Source of the DNA: Bactrocera neohumeralis
Lineage: Eukaryota > Arthropoda > Insecta > Diptera > Tephritidae
Direction: 5' to 3'
Assembly (NCBI RefSeq): GCF_024586455.1
Contig: NW_026089624.1
Span: 16,893,341 to 16,957,340, forward strand
DNA length: 64,000 nt
In this document: positions 1-10,700 of the stretch, one piece after another
Position numbering within the stretch: position 1 is the first letter of the stretch
Layout of the letters: each line of letters starts with the position of its first letter
Made by a program: the position numbers and the translations under genes
The notes under the pieces: model-generated
Database searches by the model: none
What the model was told of the DNA's origin: nothing
The model's input: only the letters and a program-made list of their open reading frames with translations

Positions 1-9
1 TTTTTGTTA

Positions 10-342
10 TCAATCGTGAAACTTTGAGTTCTCAACCTTTTCCCATCCATAAAAAAATCTGAAAAAATTGCAGAGGTATATTGAACCCCATTCTAAAAAA
101 TGGAGGGGTGCCCAGGGTGAATTTTTGAAGTTAGTTTTTTTGCGCCACCCTAGTAAACATACTATAAGGGTCACAGATACAGCAATCTCTTCAGTTTCTA
201 TTTGGCGCCATTTCGTTGTTAATTCGGTAACCATGCGGTTTGCATGGACTGCCAGACTCTCGCTATGAGTCGGTTGATTTGATAGCATATTAAGAAACAT
301 GGCGGCTGGTGTTTCCATAGTGTCGAAACGTTGTATAAACAA
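10..342 (-). pseudogene. Unrecognised 110-codon ORF, weakly gag-like
   Basis: An open frame on the minus strand. Its middle is rich in charged helix-like sequence (around MVTELTTKWRQIETEE), which faintly recalls the gag of copia-type elements. The second half, after about residue 60, looks like random translation. Its start lies at the edge of the 409-bp tandem duplication. I do not recognise the product; a transposon fragment is the likeliest explanation. Confidence 0.2.
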
Positions 343-1146
343 TTATTTAAACTGAAGGCCAGTAATATCAGCGTAGGACAGTTGCGAAAACCACTACGAC
401 GCGCTTCCCTCCATTGCTGAACTTAAAGTCACAACCAACGCACTGTTGCACAGTTTTGCTCTGCCTCGCATCAGGTACAGTTGTTTTTATGTCCCGCACA
501 TGTTCAATTAAGTTTTAATTCTGAAATTCCATCATGGTACGCCATAGTTCAACTAATGTTTGAGGCAGATGGCCAGATTCCACTTCTGATGTCGGAGTCT
601 TTTCTAGAGATGGCAAATATTTCAGAACCTGTGATTTTGTCACTGCTACTTCAGAATCACTGGTCACAGCTGTAAGAAGTTTCCTAAAGTAGCAGTGACT
701 GGAATTAACATATGGGAAACTTCATCAAAGTGTTAGTTACAGTATAAACAATTATTTAAACTGAAGGCCAGTAATATCAGCGTAGGACAGTTGCGAAAAC
801 CACTACGACGCGCTTCCCTCCATTGCTGAACTTAAAGTCACAACCAACGCACTGTTGCACAGTTTTGCTCTGCCTCGCATCAGGTACAGTTGTTTTTATG
901 TCCCGCACATGTTCAATTAAGTTTTAATTCTGAAATTCCATCATGGTACGCCATAGTTCAACTAATGTTTGAGGCAGATGGCCAGATTCCACTTCTGATG
1001 TCGGATTCTAGAGATGGCAAATATTTCAGAACCTGTGATTTTGTCACTGCTACTTCAGAATCACTGGTCACAGCTGTAAGAAGTTTCCTAAAGTAGCAGT
1101 GACTGGAATTAACATATGGGAAACTTCATCAAAGTGTTAGTTACAG
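333..1146. repeat. Direct tandem duplication, period 409 bp, two units
   Basis: The block starting gtataaacaattattt at 333 recurs at 742, and the copies stay nearly identical to about 1146. The second copy is 5 bp shorter at the stretch before tctagagatggc (around 600 versus 1007). Both units contain the subterminal motifs of the surrounding hAT element, so this is probably a duplicated 5' subterminal region rather than satellite DNA. Confidence 0.9.
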
Positions 1147-1150
1147 TCTC

Positions 1151-1322
1151 ACATGAAAAATTGCGACTCTGAAAAAGGAGCATTCACCGTGGAACATAAA
1201 AAATTGCGACTGTGACAAAATAGCCTTCACAGTGAAGCATGAAAAATTGCGACTGTTGCAAAATTGTATTCACAGTGTAACATACAAAATTGCGGCTGTG
1301 ATGAATTCATATTCATTAAAGC
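1151..1322. repeat. Four degenerate tandem units of 43 bp
   Basis: The core acat(g/a)aaaaattgcgac begins at 1151, 1194, 1237 and 1280, exactly 43 bp apart. Units diverge between cores (ctctgaaaaaggag, tgtgacaaaatag, tgttgcaaaattg). The array sits between the duplicated block and the hAT coding region and is probably part of the hAT 5' leader. Confidence 0.85.
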
Positions 1323-1717
1323 TATGAATTCTTTTAAATTTTAGATAAGTATAAATTAGTTAACATATAAAAAGTTAATTTAGTTTTAAACGAGTAATAC
1401 TTATGTACAAATTAAATTGATTACAGAAAACTCAATGCGGTAGTAAAGCCAATTATAAAACGTTTAATCTTAAAATTGCATAAATTTTATATACATATAT
1501 ATTGGTACTGTAAATATCAGTAATGAAATATTTATAAGTATGTTTTCATTAACTTTAAATAGTTTCTATTGAGTATCCTTATATTAAAAAAAACCTTCAA
1601 AGATTATATTTATTGTGACTTTAAAAATGTGCTTCTTAAAAAATAACGGATCATTTACATTAATTTTTGTACGAAACGGTTATAAATCATTTTGCTTATA
1701 CTTAATAAAAATTAAAG

Positions 1718-2955
1718 ATGTCTGTATCAAAAAGAACCAAAACGAGTTATGTGTAGCAATTTTTTAAAGAGGTGGATGCTGTTTTCGCAAAATGTGATAT
1801 TTGTAAATCTAAAATCATATAAAACGTCAACATCAAATTTAAAAAAACATATGGAACGGAGGCATCCTACTGTTTAATTGGAAATGGTAACATAATTTTG
1901 AAGATATATCAAATTGGTATTGTGAAAATGTTTTTTTTTTTTAAATGTCGCGCGGCTAAAATCATAAAGTGAAATTACAAGCAAATTATTGCAACTCTTT
2001 ACGGTGGATTTGCAACCTTTCTCTTTAGTTGAGGACAAAGGTTTTCGGGAATTTGTAACAGCCCTAAATCTATCTTATGACATTCCTAGCAGACGTGTGA
2101 TTTCAAAATCAATGATTCCTGCATTGTATGAGGAATGTAAACATATGGTGCGAGAAATGATTAGAAGCGGGGAAAAGTTTTGCATCACCACTGATTGTTG
2201 GACATCGCGGAACACGTCTAGTTTCATGGCTGTAACGGCACATTATGTCTCCCAAAAATTTTGAACTAACGTCAGTACTTTTGTCGTCATCCCAACTAAA
2301 GCAAAATCATACAGCTGAAAACTTAGGTGAGGCGATACAACAAATCGTAAGTAATTGGAAAATTAACGACAACATATTGCTAGCTGTTTCGGATAATGAT
2401 AGTAACATAAAAGGTGTCATAATTAATAAGTTAGGTTGGAAGCATTTTGGATGTATGGCTCACACAATTAATTTAATTGTAAAAGACGGATTTCGCATTC
2501 CTGAAGTAGAACAAGTAACTGATAAATTTAAAATAATAGTTGCTTTTCTCAACCCCAGATTCAAATTAGTCGCGTTGACTGATGAATCGGCAGCTCATAA
2601 CACAAAAAAACTTATAAAACGTTATCTAATAGAAATGCAAAGGGAAGAAATAGAAAAAAACAGAAGAAAATGTAGAAAAATCAGTATCAAACGGAGTTCT
2701 TTCGATAAATACGTTAATGAACATAAACCACATAGTAGCGTAGAAGCAAAAGTCATTATTGAAATTCAGCGATATTTGGAAGATGGGCTGGTTTCGCGTA
2801 GTTATGACCCATTTCATTGGTGGCTTGAAAATAAATACAGATACCCTAAAATGGCAGAATTAGCAAAAAAGTATTTATGTGTTTTAGCCTCCTCCGTTCC
2901 TTGCGAGAGAATTTTTTACTATACTGTTATAATTTTTATTACAGTCACAGTTTAA
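1718..2955 (+). pseudogene. hAT transposase pseudogene (BED finger, catalytic and dimerisation remnants)
   Basis: The frame opens at ATG 1718 and soon meets a stop. A BED-type zinc finger is legible at about 1780-1880 (AKCDICKS, then KKHMERRH). From 1989 a 91-codon frame carries the hAT block ending ITTDCWTSRNTSSFMAVTAHY. A frameshift near 2254 moves the reading into the 2245-2955 frame, which has SDNDSNIKG and FGCMAHTINLIV. There the text jumps to FLNPRFK, so the central catalytic part is deleted. The C-terminal hAT dimerisation block (FHWWLENKYRYPKMAELAKKYL, ASSVPCERIF) ends abruptly in unrelated sequence. In the family the full protein is a cut-and-paste transposase of about 600 residues. 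This copy cannot make it. Confidence 0.85.
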
Positions 2956-3110
2956 AATCACTGCTACTACAAAGTCACAGTCATAAGTAGCAGTGCTCCT
3001 TAAAAGTCACAACATCGCCCATCACTAGTCTGTTCGTCTTCCATTAGAGCGAAGCGCGTTTCAAAGGTTACACAGGCGAGAAAATTCAAACAACTGACCA
3101 GAGATAAAGA

Positions 3111-3655
3111 GATGTCCAACTCCTCTCTCACTGGAAGCAATTGCTAAACGTCAAACCCTATTGAACTTTGACAGCTAATCGAGTTCAGTAGGTTTTGACG
3201 TTTATCAATTGGAAACGAGAGATGGCCAGATTGACATCTTACCAAAAAAATATGTAAACGGATGGATTTGTTGCATCGTTCAAGACCACTTATAAAAAAT
3301 GTAAAACATTGAAAATTTAATAAAATTGTGAAATTTAAAGGTATTTGATGAAACGTTTTGTAATTTGAAGCATCATAGTATTATTTTCAATGGAAAATGG
3401 TTTTAAGTCCTTTTATTGGGTATTGAAAGGTCAAAAGTCAGTTGTTCTAATATACTTAAAAAAAATTTAAATAGTTTCTCCATATAATAAATAACCACTG
3501 TATAGTAATTTTTATTCGTACTAAATGTTGGGTGTTTCAATTTAAATGCCCATAAATTATTATTTTGTTCAATCTGGCCACAATGGAAAATGTTATAAAA
3601 AACGCTAATTTTGAAACGCTCTCACACTGAAATAAGTTGGACATCCCTTTATTCC
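3111..3655. repeat. Possible MITE with 12-bp inverted ends and an internal hairpin
   Basis: gatgtccaact at about 3112 is matched by its reverse complement agttggacatc at about 3635-3646. Near the left end an imperfect palindrome pairs caattgctaaacgtcaaacc (about 3140) with ggttttgacgtttatcaattg (about 3200). Text near the right end (aatgttataaaaaacgc, about 3588) resembles the 3' subterminal part of the P elements here (about 51870), hinting at a P-related non-autonomous element. No clear TSD was found. Confidence 0.35.
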
Positions 3656-3979
3656 TGCAACCGGCTCATGGATAATATGATACGAGACTTTAGCATTGGC
3701 TCTCTTTTTCTCTCAAACGCGTTCCCTGATTATTTTACAGCAATGGAGATCAGGGAATTTCTACCAGTTGATTTCAGAAAAGGCGGGATGCCAGAAATAA
3801 ACCCCTATAATTAACAGACAAAATCAGTGTGAAACAAAATTTCGTAGAAGTGGGTGCATATTTGGTATAGAAAATTTTTGTGTGTTATGTGTATTAATGA
3901 TTTTGCATTTTAATATTTATATACATACTTATGTATTTTCAAAGTTATTAATTTAGTATTTTTGTATAATTTAGTGAAA

Positions 3980-6900
3980 ATACCAAAAGTGAGGAAGTGT
4001 GTGGTTGGATGCGAAGGCGGAGAGCATATTTTCAACCTTCCTTGTAAGGAAAAGGATAAAGACAGGTTAGTCCAAAAGTCAAAAACTACGAGTATTTGTA
4101 TATGGCATTTTTTACATTTAAACTTTGTGCATGATATTTTATAGAGTTAATATAGTAGTTCTTAAAAATATGTAATTTACTAATCTAAGTATATATTGTA
4201 ATAATATATTTGTAATTAAATTCTACTATGTTCAATAAAAATAAATATTTTATTGTATAACATTATTGATTTTAGTACTTAGTGTAGAAATAATTTCAAA
4301 AATATATATATATAATTTCAAAGTATTTTGGTAGGAAAATTATAATTAGAATAGTATATACATATATTACGTGTAGTATTTAAAAATAAATAATAGTTTA
4401 ATAAGTAGAAAAGTATAATAGTATTTGCTTCAATTAAAAGAAATGTAAATAAGATTTTGGTTGTAAGGTGTAGGGCTTCTTTATTTGTATTTTTATTAAA
4501 TATTTAATTTGGCTGAGTCGGTTGGGTGTAGGACATACCAAAATTAAGCATCTGTTTGCCTGTGATCAGCACTTTTCCTTAAGTATGAAGTTGAAAAAAA
4601 AGCTAAGGTTTAATGCTGTTCCGAACACGCATTTGCCAAATGTACCGGAACCTAGTTTTAATTAAAAAAATGTTTTTAGTCCCAATTCAATAATTGAATG
4701 TAGACATGCCTGATAACGGTAATAATTTCATGCTATTAGCATCCGTAGCAAAAGAAGCCCAGGAGGAAGGAGAGTTTTTAGGGATAGCTAATTCCAGGGA
4801 AACAGGAAGTCAAACAAATTTAAGTTTAGTTTCAGGAGCTCTTAGGGAACAAAAATTGGGGGAGGAAAATTTGTGCTTGAAAAATAAATTAGAAGAAAAG
4901 GAAAGGGAAATTAATTACTTAAAATATCAGTTAGAAGATTTAGCAAAGAAATACAGAAGAATAAAGAAGGAATTAAAGGAGAAAGAGGAAGGTTTTGATT
5001 TAATAGGCCACTTTAATAGTAACTTTCCTTCACAGATAAGCGCCATAGTGCGCAATAGTATAAAAAATTTCAACCGAAATCCCAATGGTCGTAGATACGA
5101 AAGTTATTTTAAAACACTGGCTTTAGGCGTATACTTCTTATCACCTTTAGCTTACAGACACCTTAAGCCAATCCTTAGGTTTCCGGATGAGAGAACTCTG
5201 GACGAGTTTGTTTCGGAATGGCTCCGCGATCCAGGATGTAATAGCAGTAGTATTAGATGTTTAGAGTTTAGAAGTCGGGGATTTAATCAGGAACAAATTC
5301 GTGTCTATTTTGTCTGACGAAATGGCACTTAAGAGTCATATGCAATATTTACCTAAATTTGATAAAATTGTAGGAGTTGAGGATTACGGCGATGAAAATC
5401 GCTCTGGTAGAATAGGTAATAGTGCGATGACTCTGATGGTCCAAGGTATTGGTGGAACACCTTGGTCTCACCCCCTATCGTATTTTATTGTCCACGGTTC
5501 CTGTAAAGGTGATGTAGCCAAAAAATATATTTTTGAGGCCATTACGCAGTTACAAAACATAGGTCTTAATCCATGCCATTTTGTTTGTGATCAGGGTTCT
5601 AACTTTCTTAATTTAGCTAGGGTCTTAGGGGTTTGCGAAGAGCGCCCATACTTCAATGTAAATGGCAAAGGGGTGTTCTTTTTTAATGATTTTCCCCACC
5701 TTTTAAAAAATACCCGAAATTGTCTCGAAAATTTTAAAAATAAAGTAAGTTTTAAATCCCGTCCGATAAGTTGGTCCGATATAGTGCACTTTTATAATAA
5801 AGACTGGCAAAATCCCATTCGCTGTGCACTGAAACTGTCAGAGGCTCACATTGCGCCAAATAATTTTCAAAAAATGAGTGTCAAACTTGCTAGTCGAGTG
5901 TTCAGTGACACAGTCGCTTCCGGAATGTTATCAATTTATAGTTCCGGTCATTAGACTTGTCTTTCGAATAGTTATTGTAATACGGCGGAATATATTTTAT
6001 TTATTAATAAATTATTTGATATATTTAATAGTAGTAATTTTGAAGCTATTTTGCCCAACAAAAAAGTTTTTTCGGCAACACTCGAACAGTTGCAATTTTT
6101 AGACTAGGCTCTTAAACTTTTAGAGACGATTAGGGTTAACGATACACCGGAGCTGACATCACTTCATCTTTCAACTACCTTAAGGGTTGGATCCTTAATA
6201 TAAATAGTTTAAAACGATTGTGGCGATTCTTGTCACGCTCAGGTTTTCAACATGTGCATGTGCATTATGTCAGGACAACCTTGAAAATTATTTTGCACAA
6301 ATCAGAAGGGGCGGAGGTAGATGTGTAAGGATAACACCTTACATGTTCTGCAATTTGTTTAAAAATCATGGTGGTTGCGTTACGCCAACTTGGTAACCAA
6401 CGGAAACTGCGAACCGACAACTCCCAACGAAAGCTTTTCTCCTAACATTTCGAATGAAATAATAGAAAGTGTGTGTAATGACCGGACTTATCGTGGCAAG
6501 AGTGACCATTCGTTCTATAGGCTAGAATTAGACAGCAACTTCGAGGTGGATGATGTTGAGGTAGATTTTTTTAGAGACAATGCATTTGCATATTATAGTG
6601 GCTATTTTTATTTAAAAATATTTAGGACACACACTTACTCTCAACCCTTACCTTATTTAGATGAGTTTTCAGTCGAATATCTCTTTACGCAAGAAAGGCA
6701 AATTGACAGGTGCAATGTCATTAAACCGCCTCAGAGATTTTTAGATTACATAAAAGAAATTGAAATAATTTTTGTTGGGGAATTTGATTGCACTTGTCGC
6801 AGGATAGGCGTAGGGCAGTTATTATTCGATAAGATGAAGCATGTCAGCCCTTATAAATGTTGTAGAAAAAGCGACATAATGCTAATCTAGCATTATATAA

Positions 6901-6994
6901 TAGGATTCGTATATTTTTTGCCCTTAAATTTTTCAATAGGAACTTAAGTACACTTCACTTTAAAACAAAAATATTATGTGTTTCACATATGTAG
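3980..6994 (+). pseudogene. P-element transposase pseudogene, copy 1
   Basis: This is a homologue of the P-family cut-and-paste transposase with an N-terminal THAP zinc finger. The first exon (3980-4065) reads like copy 2, but its start codon is ATA and the acceptor of the following intron has changed from attag to attaa. The second exon shows a leucine-rich coiled coil (LKNKLEEKEREINYLKYQL, about 4877-4935), then the RNase H-like core (LSDEMALKSHMQYLPK near 5315; FVCDQGSNFLNLARVLGV near 5580). Breaks lie near 5310, at 5952 (TAG), around 6100-6370, and at 6888. At about 5470 this copy keeps a five-C run that is four Cs in copy 2, so the two copies have different lesions. Confidence 0.85.
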
Positions 6995-7340
6995 GATTTA
7001 AAAAAAAAAAATAGCTTCAAAATTGGCACATAAATATAATATTTTCGAGACAATTTAAAATCCTAATTTTTCTTCGGCTTCTTGTTTCGTCTTTTTCATT
7101 ATCTTTTGTTATTTAAAACTGGGTTTTGGGAAACTTTGGCATTGTCTATATGTACTATATACATATGTATATGCAAATATTATTTTCAGTTATATCAATT
7201 AAGTATATACATACATATATGTATTGAATACATATATGTATCTTAAATTTGTGATATTTGTATACGAATTGTTTTGTTTTTGTGTTCATTTATTATTTTG
7301 AATTGTTACATTAGTTATAAGAAATGTATTTATTTATCTA

Positions 7341-7757
7341 CGGTGGCTCAAACGCATAATCGGACAGTGGTTTTTTATACGAGAGTTTATTTTAATTGAA
7401 AGCAAAAAGCCAGAAAAAAGAACAACAATGATTAAATTTTTATGATGAGTATTTTCCAATCTCTAATTTTTCATACAACAAAAAAAAACAACAAGAATAA
7501 ATTCATTTTTACAAAACAAATTTAACGAAAGCAAAATAAATCAGAATTCGTAAGCACAAACAAATAATCGGACACTAAACAATATTGTCATAATAGTGCA
7601 AAAGAAGCAACAAAAAAATGCCGTTACATTGACAACGGTTATCATATTTGACGCGATGAACATTGCGAAATTTTTTGTTGAAGTTTGCACGTGATGGCAT
7701 CTGTAGGTAAACACTTAAGATTAGAAATACGCCAACTTATTATAACATAAGTATTAG
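7341..7757 (+). mobile_element. Tc1-like transposon, 5' fragment
   Basis: Sequence absent from the sister P copy begins after a TA at 7339-7340 with cggtggctcaaacgc. It contains a short frame from ATG 7694 (MASVGKHLRLEIRQLIIT) that resembles the start of a Tc1-type helix-turn-helix before a stop. Three nearby stretches contain 'ataatcgg'. No right terminus is present. It appears truncated at or before the P-derived tattag that precedes the mariner MITE. Confidence 0.5.
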
Positions 7758-7759
7758 TA

Positions 7760-8344
7760 TCGGGTGATTTTTTAAGAGCTTGATAACTTTTTTTAAAAAA
7801 AAAAACGCATAAAATTTGCAAAATCTCATCGGTTCTTTATTTGAAACGTTAGATTGGTTCATGACATTTACTTTTTGAAGATAATTTCATTTAAATGTTG
7901 AATGTTGACGGCAACTTTTTCGAGCATTTCGGCCGGAATAGCCCGAATTTCTTGTGGAAATGTTGTCTTTGGAATAGTTGCAGCTTATTTTTTAAAAAAC
8001 TTGACGTCAAAAATAGTCTAAAGGCGTTAAATCATGATCTTGGTGGCCAACTTACGGGTCCATTTCTTGAGATGAATTGTTCTCCGAAGTTTTCCCTCAA
8101 AATGGCCATAGAATCGCGAGCTGTGTGGCATGTAGCGCCATCTTGTTGAAACCACATGTCAACCAAGTTCAGTTCTTCCATTTTTGGCAACAAAAAGTTT
8201 GTTAGCATCTAATGTTACAGAAATATGCCACACAGCTATTCTATATTCTTTTAATTCGAAAAAGCGCCCCAAAATTGACCTTTTAACTATGCATTTATTT
8301 GTAACGTTTCAAATAAAGAACCGATGAGATTTTACATCACCCGA
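7760..8344 (-). mobile_element. Deleted Tc1/mariner-superfamily element inserted at TA in P copy 1
   Basis: The ends are inverted: tcgggtgat at 7760 and atcaccccga-type text (atcacccga) ending at 8344, each flanked by TA (7758-7759, 8345-8346). A second inverted stretch, aaatctcatcggttctttat, lies just inside both ends. The minus strand of about 7880-8190 encodes a transposase scrap (MWFQQDGATCHTARDSMAIL, then WPPRS) with stops and frameshifts. DGATCHT is the conserved second-aspartate block of this superfamily. P copy 2 at about 51566 keeps the uninterrupted tattagtacta site, giving an empty-site comparison. Confidence 0.8.
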
Positions 8345-9520
8345 TACTACCATACATATTGTGATATTTTTTATGAATTGTTTTGGTTTCTGATGTTTAT
8401 ATATACATATATATTCTTTTAATTTGTTAACTATGCATTTATTTGTAATATGATACGTTATAGGTCTACTGGGGAACCGAGTACCCAAAAATAATATCGG
8501 TAACGCGCTATTTGCATACCTCAGTGGTAGTGGTAGCCACGCTGTCGCCCCGGTAAAACGGTACTTCTTGAAGTGACAACATGCAGACAACCAATCACAG
8601 CGCGATCAACGGCTGATGCAATAATGAGCAAATTATTCTTCTGATGAAATTCCCGAGACTGTATACCCATCAGTGATCTGCAGTGAATGAGTTAAACACA
8701 ACTTTGAGCCACTTGCGAAAAATTGAGTATGAAGCAAGCAAATTATTCACGGAATGAGTATAAGTGTGAATACTGCTCACTTACAATTATGAGAGAGAGA
8801 GTTTTGGCTTGTGAGCTGCTTAGCTTGTATGAAGCATATATTCACAAGTGTTTGCTTATGAGCTCACAATACTTATGAATCTTTGCTTAGGATTCTCTGA
8901 CATTCATGAATACAAAACACTTGTGAATATACGAAGAAGCTCAATTGTGCGCAAGCCACTTGAGCCGTAACTATATGAACCAAAGGCTAAGAAATCCATT
9001 ACGAAATTAGTAAGAGTTACTATTATATTATTGTATAACAACAAGGATTTTGTAACTGGTTCTAATAATGACTAGATATAATGAAATAAAAAACTGGATT
9101 TTCATATTTTGTGTTAATTTTCTCTATTATTAAAAAAAAACACATATACATACATACTTACATTATTATGTTATCACTTATAATATTACATTTTATTTTA
9201 TAAAATGATAATTCAGTTCCTTTCAATGGAATTAAAATTAAAAATAAAAATCACGTCAGTTTAATGGTATAAAAATTACATGAATTATTATCAAAAAACT
9301 AAATAACAAACTTCAGTTAATTTCGGTAAAAAATAAAAATAATAAGCATAAAATTTACTTCAAGATTTATGTACATACATAAGATTCAACTCCAAAGATA
9401 CAAGTATATATTATAAGTATAGCTTCTAAATATATATTAAGATTGAGGTATTGCACAAAATTTCTTCTCAATATCATTGTATATTTTTGTTTTTTAAGTT
9501 TCTAAGGTCTTATTGCCATA

Positions 9521-9805
9521 TTAGTTAGTCTTAAATATTGAATTCAGGAATATTATTTTATCTACGGTTTTGGGTGCAAGTCGATTTCTTTTATCAGTTA
9601 TTAAATTGCCTGCCAAGGAAAATACACGTTCAGACGACGCACTACTTGCAGGTATAGTTATTATTTTAAGTGCAAGTTTTGATATGCTTGGAAAGTTAGC
9701 TTTATGTTGCTTCCACCATTGAATTGCGTCAAAGTCGTTATCAAATTGTATTCTTTCTGTAAAATATCGATCTATCTCATCTTCGATACGTTCCTGCGCG
9801 CCCAT
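9521..9805 (-). pseudogene. hAT transposase C-terminal dimerisation domain
   Basis: The 94-codon minus-strand frame carries the hAT dimerisation signature: FDAIQWWKQHKANFPSISKL followed by IPASSASSERVFSLAGNLIT and RNRLAPKTVDKIIFLNS. In intact transposases this region holds the dimer together and ends the protein, which agrees with its stop here. The upstream BED finger and catalytic domain are missing, so this is a remnant of the autonomous parent of the 8671-10643 element. Confidence 0.9.
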
Positions 9806-9892
9806 GTTTGAAATATTTGGAAAAAAGAAGTTCAGGTCATTTGCAGGTGAAGACGTATTTGATGTTGAAGTAATTGGTGAAGATGGAATTTG

Positions 9893-10330
9893 TGATAAGA
9901 AACAAAGAAGTTTCAGTTTTGTAGTTTTTACGAAGTCAATAGACTCACCCGTTCCTTTTAAAACCCCTCCGCGTAGGTATAAACTTCAGGGACTCATCTA
10001 CCTAAGCTCTTCATTTTCTAAAATGTAAGATAAAGCTTTGCATTTAGGCTTAAGAAATAATTGAATAAAAGGATAAGAAACAAAGAAGTTTCAGTTTTGT
10101 AGTTTTTACGAAGTCAATAGACTCACTCGTTCCTTTTAAAACCCCTCCGCGTAGGTATAAACTTCAGGGACTCATCTACCTATGCTCTCCAATTTCTAGA
10201 ATGTAAGATAAAGCTTAAGAAAATAATTCAATAAAAGGATAATAAACAAAGAAGTTTCAGTTTTGACGTCACTACAATCGCGCGTTTCGTTTCTTTTAAA
10301 ACCCCTCCGCGTAGGTATAAAATATATTTT
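9893..10330. repeat. Internal direct repeats, three units (178 and 166 bp apart)
   Basis: The text caaagaagtttcagttttg starts at 9903, 10081 and 10247. Each unit continues to ttttaaaacccctccgcgtaggtataaa. The third unit has a different middle (acgtcactacaatcgcgcg) and is shorter. The array lies inside the hAT element, between its transposase remnant and its right end. Confidence 0.88.
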
Positions 10331-10700
10331 GAATAGGCACGGAATTTGTGAATGTATTCATGAATAAACAATGAGCCACTTATTAGTGAATGTATTCATG
10401 AGCCTTTCAACTCATCTAATGGTAAGCAACGAATAGCTCAAACAATTGTATACAGAGAAGCAAGCCAAGCCAAGTGTGAGCGATAAGTGATTGTGAGACA
10501 TATTCACACTCATTATTACACAAGCAAGCCATGTGATTGTGAGAAGATAATATTTTTAGTGAGAGCAAGTGTGAGTGAATATTGGGGGTGATTCATGAAT
10601 ATGAGAGTGTATTCATAAGCCAAGTATTCACTGCAGATCACTGATACCCATACACTCATACACGCATACCAACATACACACACTATTAGGGTGTGCCGAC

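Larger units (their letters stand above)
333..3027 (+). mobile_element. hAT (Ac-type) DNA transposon, decayed
   Basis: The segment carries a broken hAT transposase (1718-2955). Its right end reads ...cgcccatcactag, the reverse complement of a typical hAT terminus beginning TAGTGATGGGCG. Short motifs of the type cactgctact and agtagcagtg occur near both sides (about 641, 687, 2958 and 2985), as expected for subterminal transposase-binding repeats. No matching left terminus is visible, so the left boundary is only the start of the duplicated block. The copy is non-functional: it has lost one end, and its transposase has stops, a frameshift and a deletion. Confidence 0.6.
3667..8532 (+). mobile_element. 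P-element (THAP transposase) copy 1, right end missing
   Basis: The left terminus catggataatatgatac at 3667 matches the terminal inverted repeat of the second P copy (44725). Homology to that copy then runs to about 8532 (...cctcagtggtagtg) and stops, so the last ~145 bp and the right TIR are gone. Within it, the copy carries a Tc1-like fragment (7341-7757) and a mariner MITE (7760-8344) that the other copy lacks. The coding region is inactivated: ATG to ATA at the start, loss of the intron acceptor, and several stops and frameshifts. Confidence 0.88.
8671..10643 (-). mobile_element. hAT element with perfect 8-bp target duplication
   Basis: The inverted ends cagtgatctgcagtgaat (8671) and attcactgcagatcactg (ending 10643) are flanked by identical 8-bp duplications atacccat (8663-8670 and 10644-10651), the size expected for hAT. 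At 1973 bp it is a deletion derivative: only the transposase C-terminus survives (9521-9805). The subterminal regions are full of tcacaagtg- and gtattcatga-type motifs in both orientations, probably transposase-binding repeats. Confidence 0.92.

Noticed and set aside
1151..1322. CRISPR-like array (regular 43-bp spacing)
   Set aside because: The whole unit repeats, not just a short repeat with unique spacers, there are only four units, and the DNA is from a fly.
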